64,000 nucleotides of DNA from Chrysoperla carnea (GCF_905475395.1 NC_058341.1:31015501-31079500), one strand, 5' to 3'. Positions 38,530 through 51,857 are shown, numbered from the stretch's first letter. Notes: generated from the sequence alone by a model not told the origin. Made by a program: numbers and translations.

Positions 38530-41500
38530 TAAAATAAATAAGTATTAAACATAATGATGTGGGTGGCCTCTGTTATAGATGGATGTCTTAAAAACCGAGG
38601 TTAAACCCCTTTTTAATATCATTTTTCAAAGTTTGTATAGCCTTGTCTCAAAGAAAATATTTTACAATTTACTAAAACTAATTTTTGTGCCATATTCAAA
38701 TATGGAAACAAATTTTAAGTTTTATAATTTACATTCATCCATCAAAATCTAAGAGTAACTATTTGCGAGTTACGAGCTTAAAGAATTTTCTCTTACATGG
38801 ATGTGAGATTGTCCCAAAATTAAATGAATGTAATGAATGTAATAACCCCTGCGCGTGGCCGAGAGGGGTTGCGTTTAAAGAACAGACTGTGTGCTACTTC
38901 GTACATTTTTTAATAGGTCATTCTATATTATAGAAATATTATTATTAGAGCAGTACTTACAAATAATACATTTAAATACAAACAACAAAAACAAAAAATA
39001 CAAAAAAAATGTACATTGTTCAGTGTTTTTAAACTCGACTGTGCAACATGTAATGATTTATCATTGTACGAGGTATATAGGTTGAAAATAAATTCAATAA
39101 TAAAATAAAGTCTTCTTCTTTATAATATTCACTATGTACTGCAGCATTTACTCATATTATATGTATTTGTTACCAGTAAAGTAAATAATTCTGGTTTTCT
39201 ACCACAGTTTCATTGATTTATTTATGGACCATTTGCCACTACTCCAAGACCATCGTGCCAATAATAGTTATTTTTACGTATCTGTCAATATTTTCAAAGA
39301 CATTAGTAAGAAAATCTGTCACCATCTTCCAGTCTTAATTTTCGTACTATTCTCAGTTCAAAATAATCCATCCGTTTTCGCGGCTCTAAGAAACTATAGG
39401 TGGAACTGTAATAGAATTTGAAGAGGGTATAAACATTTATCTCCATGGTATAAACAGAAAATCATAGAACATTTAATCTATTTCATATCCTTCACAACTC
39501 GAGTTCGTAAGTCCATTACTGGAAATTCCCTTTTTTGGTCATTATTTAATTATATATTGTTAGATAATGTTTACACTCTCCTCTCCTATTTTAAATCAGC
39601 CAGATCAGGTCAGTATTTTGGAGTCACGAATAACTATCAAATATTCTATTTATAGGCATTAGGCCAACTAACTGTTACATACTTTCCTTGGATAATGTAT
39701 GAAATCCTTGGAAATTCTGTAGAGTACCTAGAGAATAGTCAGAAATAGATTAAATCTAAAAGAAACACAGAAAAAGCGAATGAATTATCAGATAACACTT
39801 GATAGAAAATGTAAAACTAGTCAAGTTTTTTGGCCGGCTGAAAAATTTATGTAGGTAAGTTATTTCTACAGCGTATATTAAAAATCAAAAACGGTTTCAT
39901 ATTTGATAATTCCAAGCCATGTTAACTTTGATGTGTAATGAATCTACTTGAGAGAATTACACGACAAATTACACTTTGGCAAGCATTTTTTTTTTAACTT
40001 TATGTTTCTCTCGGAAAAAACTCAATTTAGGTTCTGATATTATTTCCTCTTAATAAAGTTCACAGAAAAAATTTCGATACACAGTTTCACTTACTCGTGT
40101 TGTTCTAAGAAGGACTGAATATGGATTCTACGGAATACCGGATTATACAGATTTCCAGTAGCATATACAAAGGTATGGTTACTAATCGTTTCTAAACACT
40201 TTTATTACACCTATTTGTATTGCGAATACCTTCGATATGTATATAACCTATAGAAACGATTTTATGGATTGTTATATTTATGTCTTTATAATTTTAGTAA
40301 ATAATATAATAAATATATGTGTACACGATTATTATCGGTTATTTTTCTGTATCGATAATATACGATGGTTGTTTAACTTAATTAACTACCAATCGGAGAA
40401 TATACGGTTTTGATTTACTTTGAAAATAAATCGAAATGAGAGGATATTTCAATGAATAATCCTCAAAATCGAGTCGTAATTTGTTTTTTGGTATAAAATG
40501 CTTCCTTAGGCCTATTAGAACTTATTCTGTGTGAATAATTGAAGGTTATGGCTTCAGAAATTTTCCTTCAGTTTTTTTCGAGTTGAATGAGAGTTTTTCG
40601 GGACTAAAATATTAGTAATTTAAAGAACAAACAAATAGTTCAAAAAATATAAAATTGTCTTTGCTTGAAGTTCGAAAGCAAAATCCCCCATTTTCGTTAA
40701 GAAATTACTCTTCAAGTTTTTTACTATATTAGTAGTGAAATAATTTTGATAGAAGACTAGAAAATTGTCTTTTCTTCCAATTAGTTTATTCCAGATCTAT
40801 AATCGCCTCGCCTATCTACAATTTCATTTTGATACATGCCTAACTTCTTTATCATTAATAAAGGATTAAGAATTTTGAAGCGAAATGCTGATTTTGCACC
40901 GATAGATACTTCGAATACAAGTAAACGTAAAATACTGATATTTATGCTATATTCTTATTAGTATTAACAAATAATGCGCTCTCTTTCTATTTAATATCTT
41001 CGTATATGTTAAATAACTTCGTTATATTAAATACATTATTTTCTGGAATAAAAACCATTTAGTTTAATCATTCATCTGTATCCGAAGTATAATTTTATAT
41101 AAAATATAAAATTATGATTTTGTTGTTAATATTATTATAATAATATTTCTAATATTTGCGTATTATTATGTTTTTGAGAAACGTTTCTTCCTTCTCAAAT
41201 TATTATAAAATTAAATCATTACGTTTCCATCTATTTGTATCTATACGATATAAATTCTAAAATCACTCATCATTTTATCTCCAGAATTTTAATACCTAAG
41301 AATGTAAAATATTGAATTTATTATATAGACCTATAAAAATTCCGATGAAAGATATGTAATCAAATGAGTGTTCTTCTGCTTCCCCTTTGACAGGAATGGG
41401 ATATTGGTAGTGATTAGTCTAAATAAATAATCGCCATTTTATTTTCTTAATTTGGATTCTAAGGTGAAATAATCGGCATATTTGTTTTTTTATTCGAAAT

Positions 41501-43727
41501 ATAATTATTTGATGTGTATTTAATTGGTATTCCTCTCATAAAGTATGTCGAAGCTTATACTTATACAAATATTTACAGTTTAATCACAAATTACACGAGT
41601 AATAGGTATCAAAATCTATTTAAGGATTAGGCCCTAAAACAAAATGTCGGATTGCTTTTTGCGGATATATCATATTTGTGACATGTATTATATAGAAGTC
41701 ACGCCTCTGAGAAGCCTTAGCTATTAAGATTCATGGTAGTCCATGCATCATTTTACTAACTACATCATTCATTGGCCCACTTTGTTATTTTAATAAAATT
41801 TCTCTGTATCTACAAAACTGACTTTATACCAAAAAAACCAAGGATTATTTGGGAGGCTCGAAAGTGTCAAGTAAATGGAGAAGCCATTAGTCCTTCTAGG
41901 GAAGTTTAAGAGGATCAGATATCTGAGACTTTGTATCATGGATCCAGAAGAGTTTCTTTGCATCATGGTTTGAGTTCAGGCTGACGGTTCTTTGGTTAAT
42001 CAGGATGGTGGAATGATATTATTATTCGAATTCTACTCTCCAACAAATTATTTAAACAATTTCTCGTATTTATGTTCAATATTTATCTATAGTATTGAGG
42101 TAATTATGTTTGTAAAAATTATAATGCTAATATACAATAATTTATGAAAGATATAAGTTGTTATAATGATAACTTACGGATATTATGTTATTAAGATAAC
42201 AAATTGAATAAAAAATAACTTCATAGTTATAAATTAACCATCATAAAAACACATTGTGATTACATACCTAAAATTATTAACTGTCTAGATAGATATTACA
42301 CACATATACACTGAGATGCAAGAAAAATGAAGAATACATACAGCGGAAAATTTTATAACCAAAGATTGTTGTATTTAAACATTTCCTCTATCTTTCACCG
42401 GCTATGAACTTGAGTTGATTTTCAAAAGGCCTTGCATATGTTAAATTTAAGGTCTCTATGATAAGTACCTCTTCGAATAGAGCACTTTGTACGTTCTTAG
42501 GTAATTTTTTACAAAATCTTTTTGTTAAATCATTTTCATCAGGATTGGTTTAAATGTAACTCCCGGCATACCAGAATCAAGTAAGATAGGTAATTTCTTA
42601 GGTCTATCAACGGCAAGAAATATGAAAAAGGCAGAAAAGACTACAAAAGCAGAAGGAAAGTCACAAAAATGAAAGTTCATCTTAAAAAGAATGAAGCAAA
42701 GACCAGGAAAATGATATATAAAAAATATGATTCTTAGTTCGTACTACGTTTATCTTATTGAGTTTTGAAGAGTTTGAAAGAGAAAAATGGACAGTTTTTT
42801 GGCGCTTCAAGTCTTCAACAGGCAACAGGCCATGTCAACGAAAAAATTAATATTTATAGCTTTTCCAAAATGGGCTTTATCACATGCTTTGAGCACCCTA
42901 TGAGCTTATTATAAATATAACTAAAAGTGGAATCTCAGACCCAAGAAAGGGATTAATATATCTCACACAGCTATATAGGTTGTGAATTTTAAACTAATCT
43001 TTCATGGCTTATATCTTGGTTGTTTTCATATTTATTCGAAAAATTATTCTTTTCTGCTGTTTGTTACTCGAATGAGCCTTTTTTAAAGCCACAAAAATAT
43101 CATGTATGTTTTTCCTATTCACACGAAATTTTCTTGGTACATTTTCGGTAACTCTCAGTGTATAGCACATAAAAAATCATTAGGTAGTTAGATTTGCCGA
43201 AAATTTTTACTACAGTATTAGATGATCAGCTGTAGGTCATATAAATACAAAAGTATGTGTATAAAAGCAATTAATTAACCATGAAATTATCAATAAATAT
43301 TCGATATACAATTTAAAGTTTATTTTTGTTTTATTAATTCAGGTATACTGACCACAAATGGTTAATTCTAATGTTTATTTCTAATAATTTGGATATTTAG
43401 TATGGACTTTAATTAACTGTGTTGCTTTATTTTATTAACCAATTTATAAATCACTAAACTATTAATTGAAGTTCAATGAAATGAATTGAGTTGAGCAAAA
43501 TTGTGCGCAAACTTTGATGTGAATATTTTATCACACTTGTTTACACAATATAGTTAAGTCAAGTCACCATAAATACCAAAGTCACTAAAATTACCTGTCT
43601 CTAAAAACCAAAATAATGCAGAAATAATAAGAAAAACAAAATTCTTCATTTTCATAAAATCTTTGTTTTGTCAAATGCTTATGATGTAAAAAATTTCGAA
43701 TCAAATTCGATTTTAAGAAAAATGTGT
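38530..43727. other. AT-rich non-coding DNA
   Basis: No gene recognised over 5 kb. TATCGATA (DREF-site consensus) occurs at 40350-40357 with no promoter context. A purine-rich patch lies at 42600-42715. Confidence 0.5.
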
Positions 43728-43866
43728 TACTCAGCCTCTGAAATTGAGGTGCTGATAAATGAAATTATCAGCGGAAAGGTGGTAAAACACATATATGGTA
43801 TCACAATGGGCCCTATGGCCTATATGTGTCCTTCGTGGACAGCTAATATAACCTAACCTAACCTAA
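43728..43866 (+). mobile_element. 5'-truncated copy of the SINE, tail of CCTAA units
   Basis: This copy aligns with the 3' half of the 15.3 kb SINE from ACTCAGCCT to the tail (about 80% by eye), sharing GCTGATAAATGAAAT, ATATATGGTAT and GTCCTTCG. It lacks the tRNA head. The tail is CCTAACCTAACCTAA, three units identical to the complement of the insect telomere repeat TTAGG. No clear target-site duplication is seen. Confidence 0.7.
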
Positions 43867-44664
43867 TACAAGAAATTATAAACAATATTTATTGATATAA
43901 TTTTTATCAAGAAATTAAAAAAATAACGTTCATTTGAGTGTACGATCTGTGAAGTATCTCTAATTAATCAATTCGGCCGTCATGAATCTAACATCAGAAG
44001 AATCATCATTTGCAGCAATTTTTATCCAGCGTTTTTTTTTTTAGTTAAAGCAAAGTTTTCATCCAAAGTTGGAGAAATAACTTTCTTTGAAAGTTTGCAG
44101 AAATAATTTTTGATTTATATGAAAATATGAAAAAATTTCTACGCAACCGCAATTTGAATTGATTATTAGGCAGCGGCATAGTTCGTAAGATAAAAATTTA
44201 TTATATAAAAGTTGAGCTTGAAGACCAATTTTCTTCCATTGACAGAATTATTTCGATAACAAAAATAATATATCCAATTGATTGAATTACATCAGAACGC
44301 ACAATGTGTTCGTTTTGTAAGTGACTGTTTGCTTGTCTTTTCGTCGCAGTTTCTACTGTATGTAATTTCTTATCTAGTATTGAAATCTTTATTTACTTGC
44401 AATAAAAAAAAAAACTAGTAACAATTGTTTAGTACATAATTTCATTGTCCAGTTTTTATAAATCAACTTAATACTACATTCACTTGTACTTTGATTTTAT
44501 TTTATGTATTGGTTTTTTATTTCTATAATACATTTAAAAATTTAAAATGGTTGATCCAACATATAAATTTTTTTATAAAAATTGCTAACTGCGTGATTTT
44601 ATTTTGAACAAGTACAGATTTTTGTTTTGATTTTCACCCAATTTTATGAAATATATACAAGGTA
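43867..44664. other. AT-rich non-coding DNA
   Basis: Nothing supportable between the truncated SINE and the family-A copy. Confidence 0.55.
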
Positions 44665-45188
44665 TATTAACTTTAATCCCAAGTTTGTAACGCTTGAAAA
44701 TATCGATGTTACCAACAAAATTTTGGTATAGGTTTTCATAAAATCACCTAATTAGTCCGTTTTCGGTTGTCTGTCAACACGATAACTCAAAAACCAAAAG
44801 AGATATCAAGTTGAAATTTTTAGAGCGTGCTTAGGACGTAAAAAGTAAGGTTGAGTTCGTAAATGAGTAACTTAGGTCAATTGGCTCTTCCGAAATAAAC
44901 CGTTAGAGATAGGACAAAAATTTAAATGTAAAATATGTTCCTTATAAAAAAATAAACAACTTTTGTTTGAAACATTTTTTCGTAAACATGTTTAGCCGCG
45001 AGGGCGCAAATTTTTTGTTATGTTTTATATGGGAATATCAGTTACATGTTTGTGGCTATCTAAGAGAGAATGATATCTTTCTTTATTTTCATGAGCATGA
45101 CGTAAAAAAACAAACGATTGGGTCATCAACACTGTCTATACATGATATTTAAACAATTAACTCAATCAATTGTTTGTTTTCACTTGTT
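44665..45188 (+). repeat. Repeat family A, near full-length copy
   Basis: Begins TATTAACTTTAATCCCAAGT. The TGTC run is shortened to TTGTCTGTCAACACG; the copy ends AATTGTTTGTTTTCACTTGT. A 61-codon open stretch within it is a by-product of the repeat. Confidence 0.85.
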
Positions 45189-47296
45189 TAGTATTAATTT
45201 TAAATCAATAAGCTATTATGAAACATTTTACGGTAGGTTGTATTATCTATATACAAAATGAACAGGACTTGGCGCTACGTGGCCTAACTAATTTTTTGAA
45301 TTGCAAAATTTAAATTATAAAAATTTTTTGAGTCATTTTGAAATATTTATTAAAATTCAAATTCAGTAATTAATGAAAACTAAATGTTGTTAGGTGCTTT
45401 CAAATTTTATACTATATGCCTATGTCGAAAATTGTACCAAATTTGTAACAAATATGAATGAAAAATATTTCCACGAAAGCGTTTAGACATGACGTCATTT
45501 TCATATATTGTTTCAATGATGTCAGAAAATACAAATAAAAACCCAAATATGCATATTAAAAATAAACTTTATCATTTCAAGGGCATATTTGTTTTAATAA
45601 AAACTGTAATCTTAAAAATGTGTATTTTTTACATGAAATTTAAATTAATCATAGTGTTGATTAGTTTTAACCTCTATATACAAAGCACAATTTGGTTTAT
45701 AAATCACTGCAGTAAGTTCCTTTTATAACAAGGTGGCTGGCTTTTATGAAAGATCCTTTTGCTGTCGCTTTTCTAATGTCTTAGAAACAAATGGCAGGCA
45801 TGCCATATTATTTCTCATGTTTTCTTTCAATCGCTCGATCAAATGCATGAGTCGCATCTCATAGAAGACTTATATAGGGATACTTCCAGTGTACACTAAT
45901 TATGAGCTCAATCAGTTATTAAAAAAAAAACAGTAGTAATGAATTCATTTTAAAAAAATTATTTATAGTGTCAAATCAGTTAGTTTTAATTTGAAGTTCA
46001 GTAAATAAGGGATTGGTCGGTCTTATTTCTTAAACTTAATTATTCAAAAAATTCTCCATTGCAAATTTAAGACTTATATGGTTATATAATGTATGTCATT
46101 GTCAGAACTGGACCAAATTGAAATGGGGCCACACAGGAAGCACCACCATTCAAATCGGTCATCAAAATCGGTTCACGGAATCATTAAAATCGGTTTACCC
46201 AGTCGAAAGTTTTGAGGTAACAAACATAAAAAAAAATTCAGTCGAATTGAGAACCTCCTCTTTTTTTGAAGTCGATTACCATAGAAGATATTTGTGTGAA
46301 ATTGACCCTGCGCTACAATTTTCAAATAGAAAGAAGATACCATCATTTTATACAGTGCTGAACATACAGAATTATTATACTTAGAGTATTATACCCAAAA
46401 TTTGCGATATGATGAATGAGAGAAAACACTGCCAGTTAGTTTCTATGTATCCTTGTCTAATTATATGTCATTGGATAAATATTGGTTACATTACACAAAA
46501 TCTCTATGCATCATATGATTACGACGTATGACTATGACAAGGACACATAGGAACTAATAGGCAGTCTTCTATCGAATGCATGATATCGTACCCACTTACA
46601 GGCTAGCATATCCCTCGCGTTATCTATGTATAATATTCTATGGTACTGAATGTGTGAGTTTGGAATAGTTAAGCAATCTAAGTATAGACATAGAATGGGA
46701 ATAAATCTAGACAATATATGAATTAAATCATGTTTTATAGATTTCCTGAACGGTTAAGACATTCTATAGAATACATATAGTAGGAAAACTATGAAGTTCC
46801 TTACAGAAAAGAATATATCTAAAATTAACGTTACCGGTAGCATAAGTATAGAGGTCGTTTTGCGTTTCCATTTTTTAAGAAATAAAAATTAGTCATACAC
46901 TAATTGCATAATATAAATTACATGACACAAAATATGATGTTTTAGACTCATCTAATAAAATAATTAATTTTTTAAAAATTTTTTTCACCGTTATAAGTAT
47001 TTAATTTACAAGAGGTCATTATTGTTATTGTTATAAAAAAAAATACTTAAAAAGTGTTTCAAAAGATGTTATATTAATGTATGTTTTTAGCAATGTGTTT
47101 TTCAGAAGACGGTATTTTTTTTTTACTTTTTTTGTTTGTAATTAAAATATAATGATTCATTTTTATGATGAGTCAAACTAGAGTACCTATGGAATTTGTG
47201 CCAAATAATATATGCTCACAAAAAGGAAGTTTTTTTATTGTATCATAAATTGTATCATAAACTAGATTCATTAATAAAATAACTATTTTGCACGTA
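45189..47296. other. AT-rich DNA upstream of tRNA-Leu
   Basis: Apart from the repeat at 46.1 kb nothing is recognised. A 79-codon opening at 45489-45728 is AT-biased and unrecognised. Confidence 0.5.
46110..46275 (+). repeat. Interspersed repeat fragment with CCTC/GAAGTC end
   Basis: Contains AAAATCGGTTCACGGAATCA, AAAATCGGTTTACCCAGTCG, and an end reading GAGAACCTCCTCTTTTTTTG then AAGTCGATTA. I recall this ending from interspersed repeats of several insect genomes, but it is unverified. It has a 20-bp internal near-repeat (AAATCGGTT-type units at about 46153, 46168 and 46188). An 88-codon open stretch over it is repeat-derived. Confidence 0.5.
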
Positions 47297-47376
47297 GGCA
47301 GTGTGGCCGAGTGGTCTAAGGCGCTGGTTTTAGGCACCAGTCCGAAAGGGCGTGGGTTCGAATCCCATCACTGTCA
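47297..47376 (+). tRNA. tRNA-Leu (anticodon TAG)
   Basis: An 80-nt cloverleaf folds fully. Acceptor GGCAGTG (47297-47303) pairs with CACTGTC (47369-47375) with one G-T pair, and discriminator A is at 47376. The D arm is GCCGAGTGGTCTAAGGC. The anticodon stem CTGGT/ACCAG encloses loop TTTAGGC, giving anticodon TAG, which reads CTA leucine codons. A long variable arm typical of class II tRNAs is present, and the T arm carries GGTTCGAATCC (box B). No intron, no CCA in the DNA, as expected for a eukaryotic gene. It looks intact and is not part of the SINEs elsewhere in the window. Confidence 0.95.
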
Positions 47377-47381
47377 AAATC

Positions 47382-47386
47382 TTTTT
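47382..47386 (+). terminator. Pol III terminator of tRNA-Leu
   Basis: A TTTTT run begins 6 nt after the tRNA 3' end, the usual position and form of an RNA polymerase III stop. Confidence 0.75.
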
Positions 47387-48185
47387 GTATTACTCTGATT
47401 TTTTATTAATATATTTCTGGCAGTTCTAAAATCTAAAACTAATTTAACAGTTATACAGTAAGTACTTATTTTCCCGGTTGTAAGGAAAGCAAGGAAATCC
47501 CAAACTGTTTTTTTTTTATAATTTTTTGTGGGATAATGGTGACTTCGAATTAAAATAACCCGCCCATGTCTGTTCTAGAAGGTATTTTTAAATATGGGAA
47601 AAATAATTATATTTGTATGGTGGCGTCACAATATTCAAAATAGCAGACCGATACGCATAAAAAACAAAGGATATAATATATTTTAAAAGATTATGACAGG
47701 ATATCACATTAAAGGCTATAATGTGATTAATATGACGAACATTACTGTTATTTAACATTTTTTTTTTTTAAATATTTTGTTTGGTAATAAAATAAAACCG
47801 AAACAAAAACACATTCACATCCAGAAGAATTTAAATACATTTTGATTTATATGAAAAAGAAATTAAAAAAATGAATACGCGTGGCTATGCAATATATCCA
47901 TATTAAATAATATATAAATATAAATTTTATAAACAACACAAATAAATGAAGGTATGATATTTTATACCTACGTTGGACAATATAAAAAATATTCATATGA
48001 TAATAAAAACATACTAATACATGGGCAGAAAAACGACAAAAAACACAACACAAGAAATGACAAAAAGGACTTGAAGGGGTCGCATCGATAACTTTCTGAT
48101 TAAGTAAACTGTTGCAATGATCCTGAAAAGGAGTTTGTAAGAATGAATATTTATTAATCCACGAAAATGTAAAAAGAAGGGTGTT
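47387..48185. other. AT-rich non-coding DNA
   Basis: No gene seen; minus-strand openings at 47847-48235 are Phe/Tyr/Ile-rich and not credible. Confidence 0.5.
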
Positions 48186-48320
48186 AAAAATTTAAAATAT
48201 ATATCTGGGTATCTGCCTGTGTCATCATAGCTCATAAACGGATAAACCGATTTTGATTTGAAATGTGACTTGATTGAGAGTTTACTAAGCTATGATTTAA
48301 AAAAATCTGCTGAGTTATTA
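48186..48320 (+). repeat. Repeat family C, degenerate fragment
   Basis: Contains CTGCCTGTGTCATCATAGCTC, AAACGGATAAACCGATTTTG and TTGATTGAGAGTTTACTAAG in the same order as the other copies, but nothing of the 5' part. Related text may continue to about 48560. Confidence 0.5.
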
Positions 48321-48590
48321 GAAATTCCCAGGGAAAATTTCAATTTTTTAGACATTTTCCACTTGGCTTATCCCTGAAGCGTTACAAATTGGGAAATTGC
48401 GTTGTAAATTTGTGTGTAAGCTCATTTAGAAGTGCCTATTTCAACTGCCAACCTCGCATCCGTCAACTTTTTATTTCGAATAGTAAATTTTGAAATTTTT
48501 AGTGCTTTATGCATCTCCATTCAAGTTGAGCTATAGGATTGGGAATTTTGTAAATTTTACTTGTTTTCTATTTCATTTCAATTTTTCAAG

Positions 48591-48777
48591 AGGTTCTGAT
48601 GATACACTATACTTTGCAACTAATTAACGAGATTTATCAACGTTACAATTATAATCAGCTATTTAGCGAAAATGCGGTCGAGGTCAAACATGTATCTTTA
48701 TTAGGTCCTTTCCTTACACAAAGTAGGATTTGTCTAGAAAAATATACTTTGGAAATAAATGAGAAAATTAGAAAAGG
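48591..48777 (+). other. Open stretch with splice-like borders, product not recognised
   Basis: TTTCAATTTTTCAAG| precedes a frame open over the full 187 nt and ending at AAAAG|GTGAGG; unspliced, the 70-codon ORF from ATG 48599 ends at 48811. The peptide has mixed composition (INEIYQRYNYNQLFSENAVE) unlike the low-complexity translations around it. It follows a family-C fragment, so a decayed transposon ORF is an alternative. Confidence 0.22.
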
Positions 48778-49696
48778 TGAGGAAATGAGACTTCTCAGAA
48801 AAATATTTTGAGTGATCTACGGAATCAGCCTGTATTATTTCTTCGCAACTTCTTTAATGAGACTTAATTCTTAACTCTTTCGAATTTATTGTGAGAATTG
48901 GTGTAATTCATGATTTATGATGTAGCGTCAACATTCATAGTTTTTTTAGGCGAATATTGTCCGAGGAAATAATGCAATAATGGGATGGGTTGGTAACCCC
49001 CCAAAGTTGTTAAAAATTTAATTTTTTTCTAATTACTAAGCAACTATACGATTCTTCAATCTGATAAATTTCAGGATACTGATTTTTTTTAAACGTAATT
49101 GAATTGGACAAATACTTACATATTAAAGTAAACATATCAATTAACTTTTCTTCTCAGGCAAACTTTTCACGAGATTAAAGCCTGCAAATTTCTAAAAAAA
49201 AATTGAGATTATAAGGCTGCTGTTATTGTATTTGACAAGCTGGACTCATTTGGAAAAAATAGTTGAAATTGTTTTGTGACTATATCAACATCCGCAACTT
49301 TTCACGTCTTCATCCAAATGGAATTTCAAGTTCTTGGAATTTATTTATCTTATTTTTATCAAATAAATTAGTTTGTTACAATTCTGCGTACGATAAATAG
49401 GTTCCAAATTTTTTAATACAAAGAAATTCCAAATTTTTTTTTTTTTAAATATATTAGAACCGAAAAAGTGTCATAATGAATAAAATTGAGGGTATCTCGA
49501 TAAGAAAATATACCTATAGAATTAAGTTTCGATTTTCAAGGAAAATCAGTAATATTCTGTCAGAATGTTAAAAAATAACATATTGAATTGAATTAGTGTA
49601 TGATATCAGTCATCATAAATTCATTTAAATCTTTAAGTATATAAATATCATTTACTTAACGTTATCTAAACGGCCACACTACACATAATGACACAT

Positions 49697-49713
49697 ACAC
49701 ACACACACACACA
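49697..49713 (+). repeat. (AC)n microsatellite
   Basis: Eight AC units inside a wider CA-rich stretch from about 49680. Confidence 0.85.
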
Positions 49714-49833
49714 AAGTTTCTCACTTAATTCAACGTATTTTTTTTTAATCTCCCAAAAATCCGAATAAATAAAATAATACATACTTGTTTCTTATGTATT
49801 TAAAAATATATAATCTCCATCGTTAAGTATATT

Positions 49834-49864
49834 ATAATAATAATAATAAGAAATAATAATAATA
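49834..49864 (+). repeat. (AAT)n microsatellite, interrupted
   Basis: AAT units broken once by AAGA. Confidence 0.8.
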
Positions 49865-51719
49865 CAATCCTCCTAAAAACGACGACAAAAAGACCTCCAC
49901 ATTGTGTGAGCTACAAAAGAGTTAAGTATTTTAACTTTCTGATGGAAGATCATTATTTTCACTCCGAAAATTGAAATAAAAATTATGCAATATCCACGAC
50001 CATGGAAATTTAAACTTAAAAAAAGGCCTTTACCTTCACTTAATTCCTTTTTTGTTCACCATTTAATGGGGTTTAATTTTTTGGTGCAGAACCATCCTTT
50101 ATTCGAACAGAAAAAAAAAACATCCCATATTACTTGTTGATAATTTAGCTTTCCATAGTTGAAATAATTTTTAAAATCGATTAAGGTTTTATGCGCTATG
50201 AATTAAGGTGCAATAGAAAGTGGATCTATGCTAACTTCAGTTTGCGGCCGTTGCTTTGAGTCTGGCAACGTCGCACAAAATATGCAAAAGTAGTAGTAAA
50301 TAATTATAATAATGCCAACCTGATTTTGTTAACTTTATTTTCTCCTTACTTTGACAATCTTGATATAAACTCATTTAGTGCAAAATAATATATAAGAATT
50401 GAATCAAACAAAATCAACCAAAAATAGTAAATAAAAAGATCAAAACAGTGAATGGAGCAATATCGGACGAAATAATTCGATTATTTTACACTTAATTATA
50501 ATATGTATTTCGCACGCAGCCTATTCATATCATCTGGTTGAACATATACGCTGACATTTGAGTACACTGTTGTCAATAAAAGAACTGTCATCAATCAAAT
50601 TGTTTAATTATTTATTTGTGCAAAATCGGTGCAATAGAAATGGATGTTCGACAGAGCAGTTTACAAATAAAATAATTCTGTGATACTGGAAAAATTTTCA
50701 TAAAAATTTTAAGTGTGGTATGAGAGAAATTTGGAAAAAACCTCTTGTGCCTGCGTTTAGTAGGGTGTCGAGCTCACGTGTGATTTTTTTCGAAAATCCT
50801 AAGTTAATAAGAAGCATTATGTCCATAGTACCTTAAGTCAAAAATAACGGATTTTCATACAAACATTTTAATCGAATACTTCACCTCTTTAGACGGGATT
50901 CTTTATACGAAGATTCCTAAGACATTTTGTAATTTACAAAAAATCTGATTCTTAAAATTTGGAGTAACTCGTTCCTAGTATCTATAAACTATAAAATTGC
51001 CTAAGAAAAAACTAGAAAATAAATTTCATTTTAACTTATCAATGAATACAATAATTTACTTAATCTGAATGTTATTGGCCTGGCCCTTAAAGGCTACATT
51101 CACCAAGGCTTGTTTTAAAAAAATGTTGATGGCCAAGGTGTATTGTGAACAACCGAAGTATGTATAGTTTTTAATGTTGCTTCTACTCTTTGACTTTATA
51201 TTTGTGTGTATGTATGTGGTTGTTTTTATAAAGGCAAGATAGTTTTGTGGACTCTCTTAAGAGTAAAGTGCATATGTTCTTCAATCGTTGCTGTTGGATA
51301 AGTAATACTAAAAACAATCTGGTGGAACAACCAAGTCACTATACTACACAACACACAAGCACATAACCAACAAACGAGTTAAAAAAACATAAACCAGCCG
51401 CGATTCTTTATATAGAAAAAAATAGTGTAATACAAGGGATGTCAAGTTAAGTATTGCTGCGTTTACTAACCATAAAATCTTATTAACCATAAAATTTGCT
51501 TAGTCTTTGTCAAAGATAAAAGAAATGGACTGAGAGTTCCCGATTTAGCTGTAAAGCGAAAACAAACAAAAAATTTTGAGACAAGCAAAGTGATATTGTG
51601 ACCAGTTGATCGTCGACATCGAAATGAACAGTCGAAACGACGTCGAAAGAAACATGTTTTTACCACAAGTTCTATTTCTTTCTTTTTAATGAAAAGTCAA
51701 TTTCATGAAGGTATTCATC

Positions 51720-51857
51720 CTATTCTCTAGGCTTGAGGACTTCGTGCAAGATGTTTGGGCAAAGTGACTTATCCTGACATATTTTTTCTAAAGCTGTTTT
51801 AAAATATCCATCCAACGTGGTTGAATCTCTTCCTGCTATGGATTGAATGGAATTAGC
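51720..51857 (-). pseudogene. Decayed coding-like fragment, unrecognised
   Basis: On the minus strand a 45-codon frame contains IAGRDSTTLDGYFKTALEKI followed by a CQDKSLCPN stretch and ends at a TAG (51720-51722). It is bounded upstream by an in-frame TAG (51858-51860), before which the same frame stays open (QEEGPSA) behind a TATTCCAG| acceptor-like site. Its amino acid mix and lower AT content suggest former protein-coding DNA. No protein family was recognised. Confidence 0.3.

Larger units (their letters stand above)
48812..51719. other. AT-rich non-coding DNA
   Basis: Two microsatellites are annotated. No gene or alignable repeat. Confidence 0.5.

Noticed and set aside
38820..38880. tRNA-like GTGGCCGAGAGGGG
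   Set aside because: It resembles a D-arm only; no anticodon or T arm follows at the required spacing.
26968..48777. Joining the three exon candidates into one gene
   Set aside because: Phases do not fit: 27.0 kb ends in phase 0 while 36.7 kb needs one carried base, and joining 36.7 to 48.6 kb would create a TAG.
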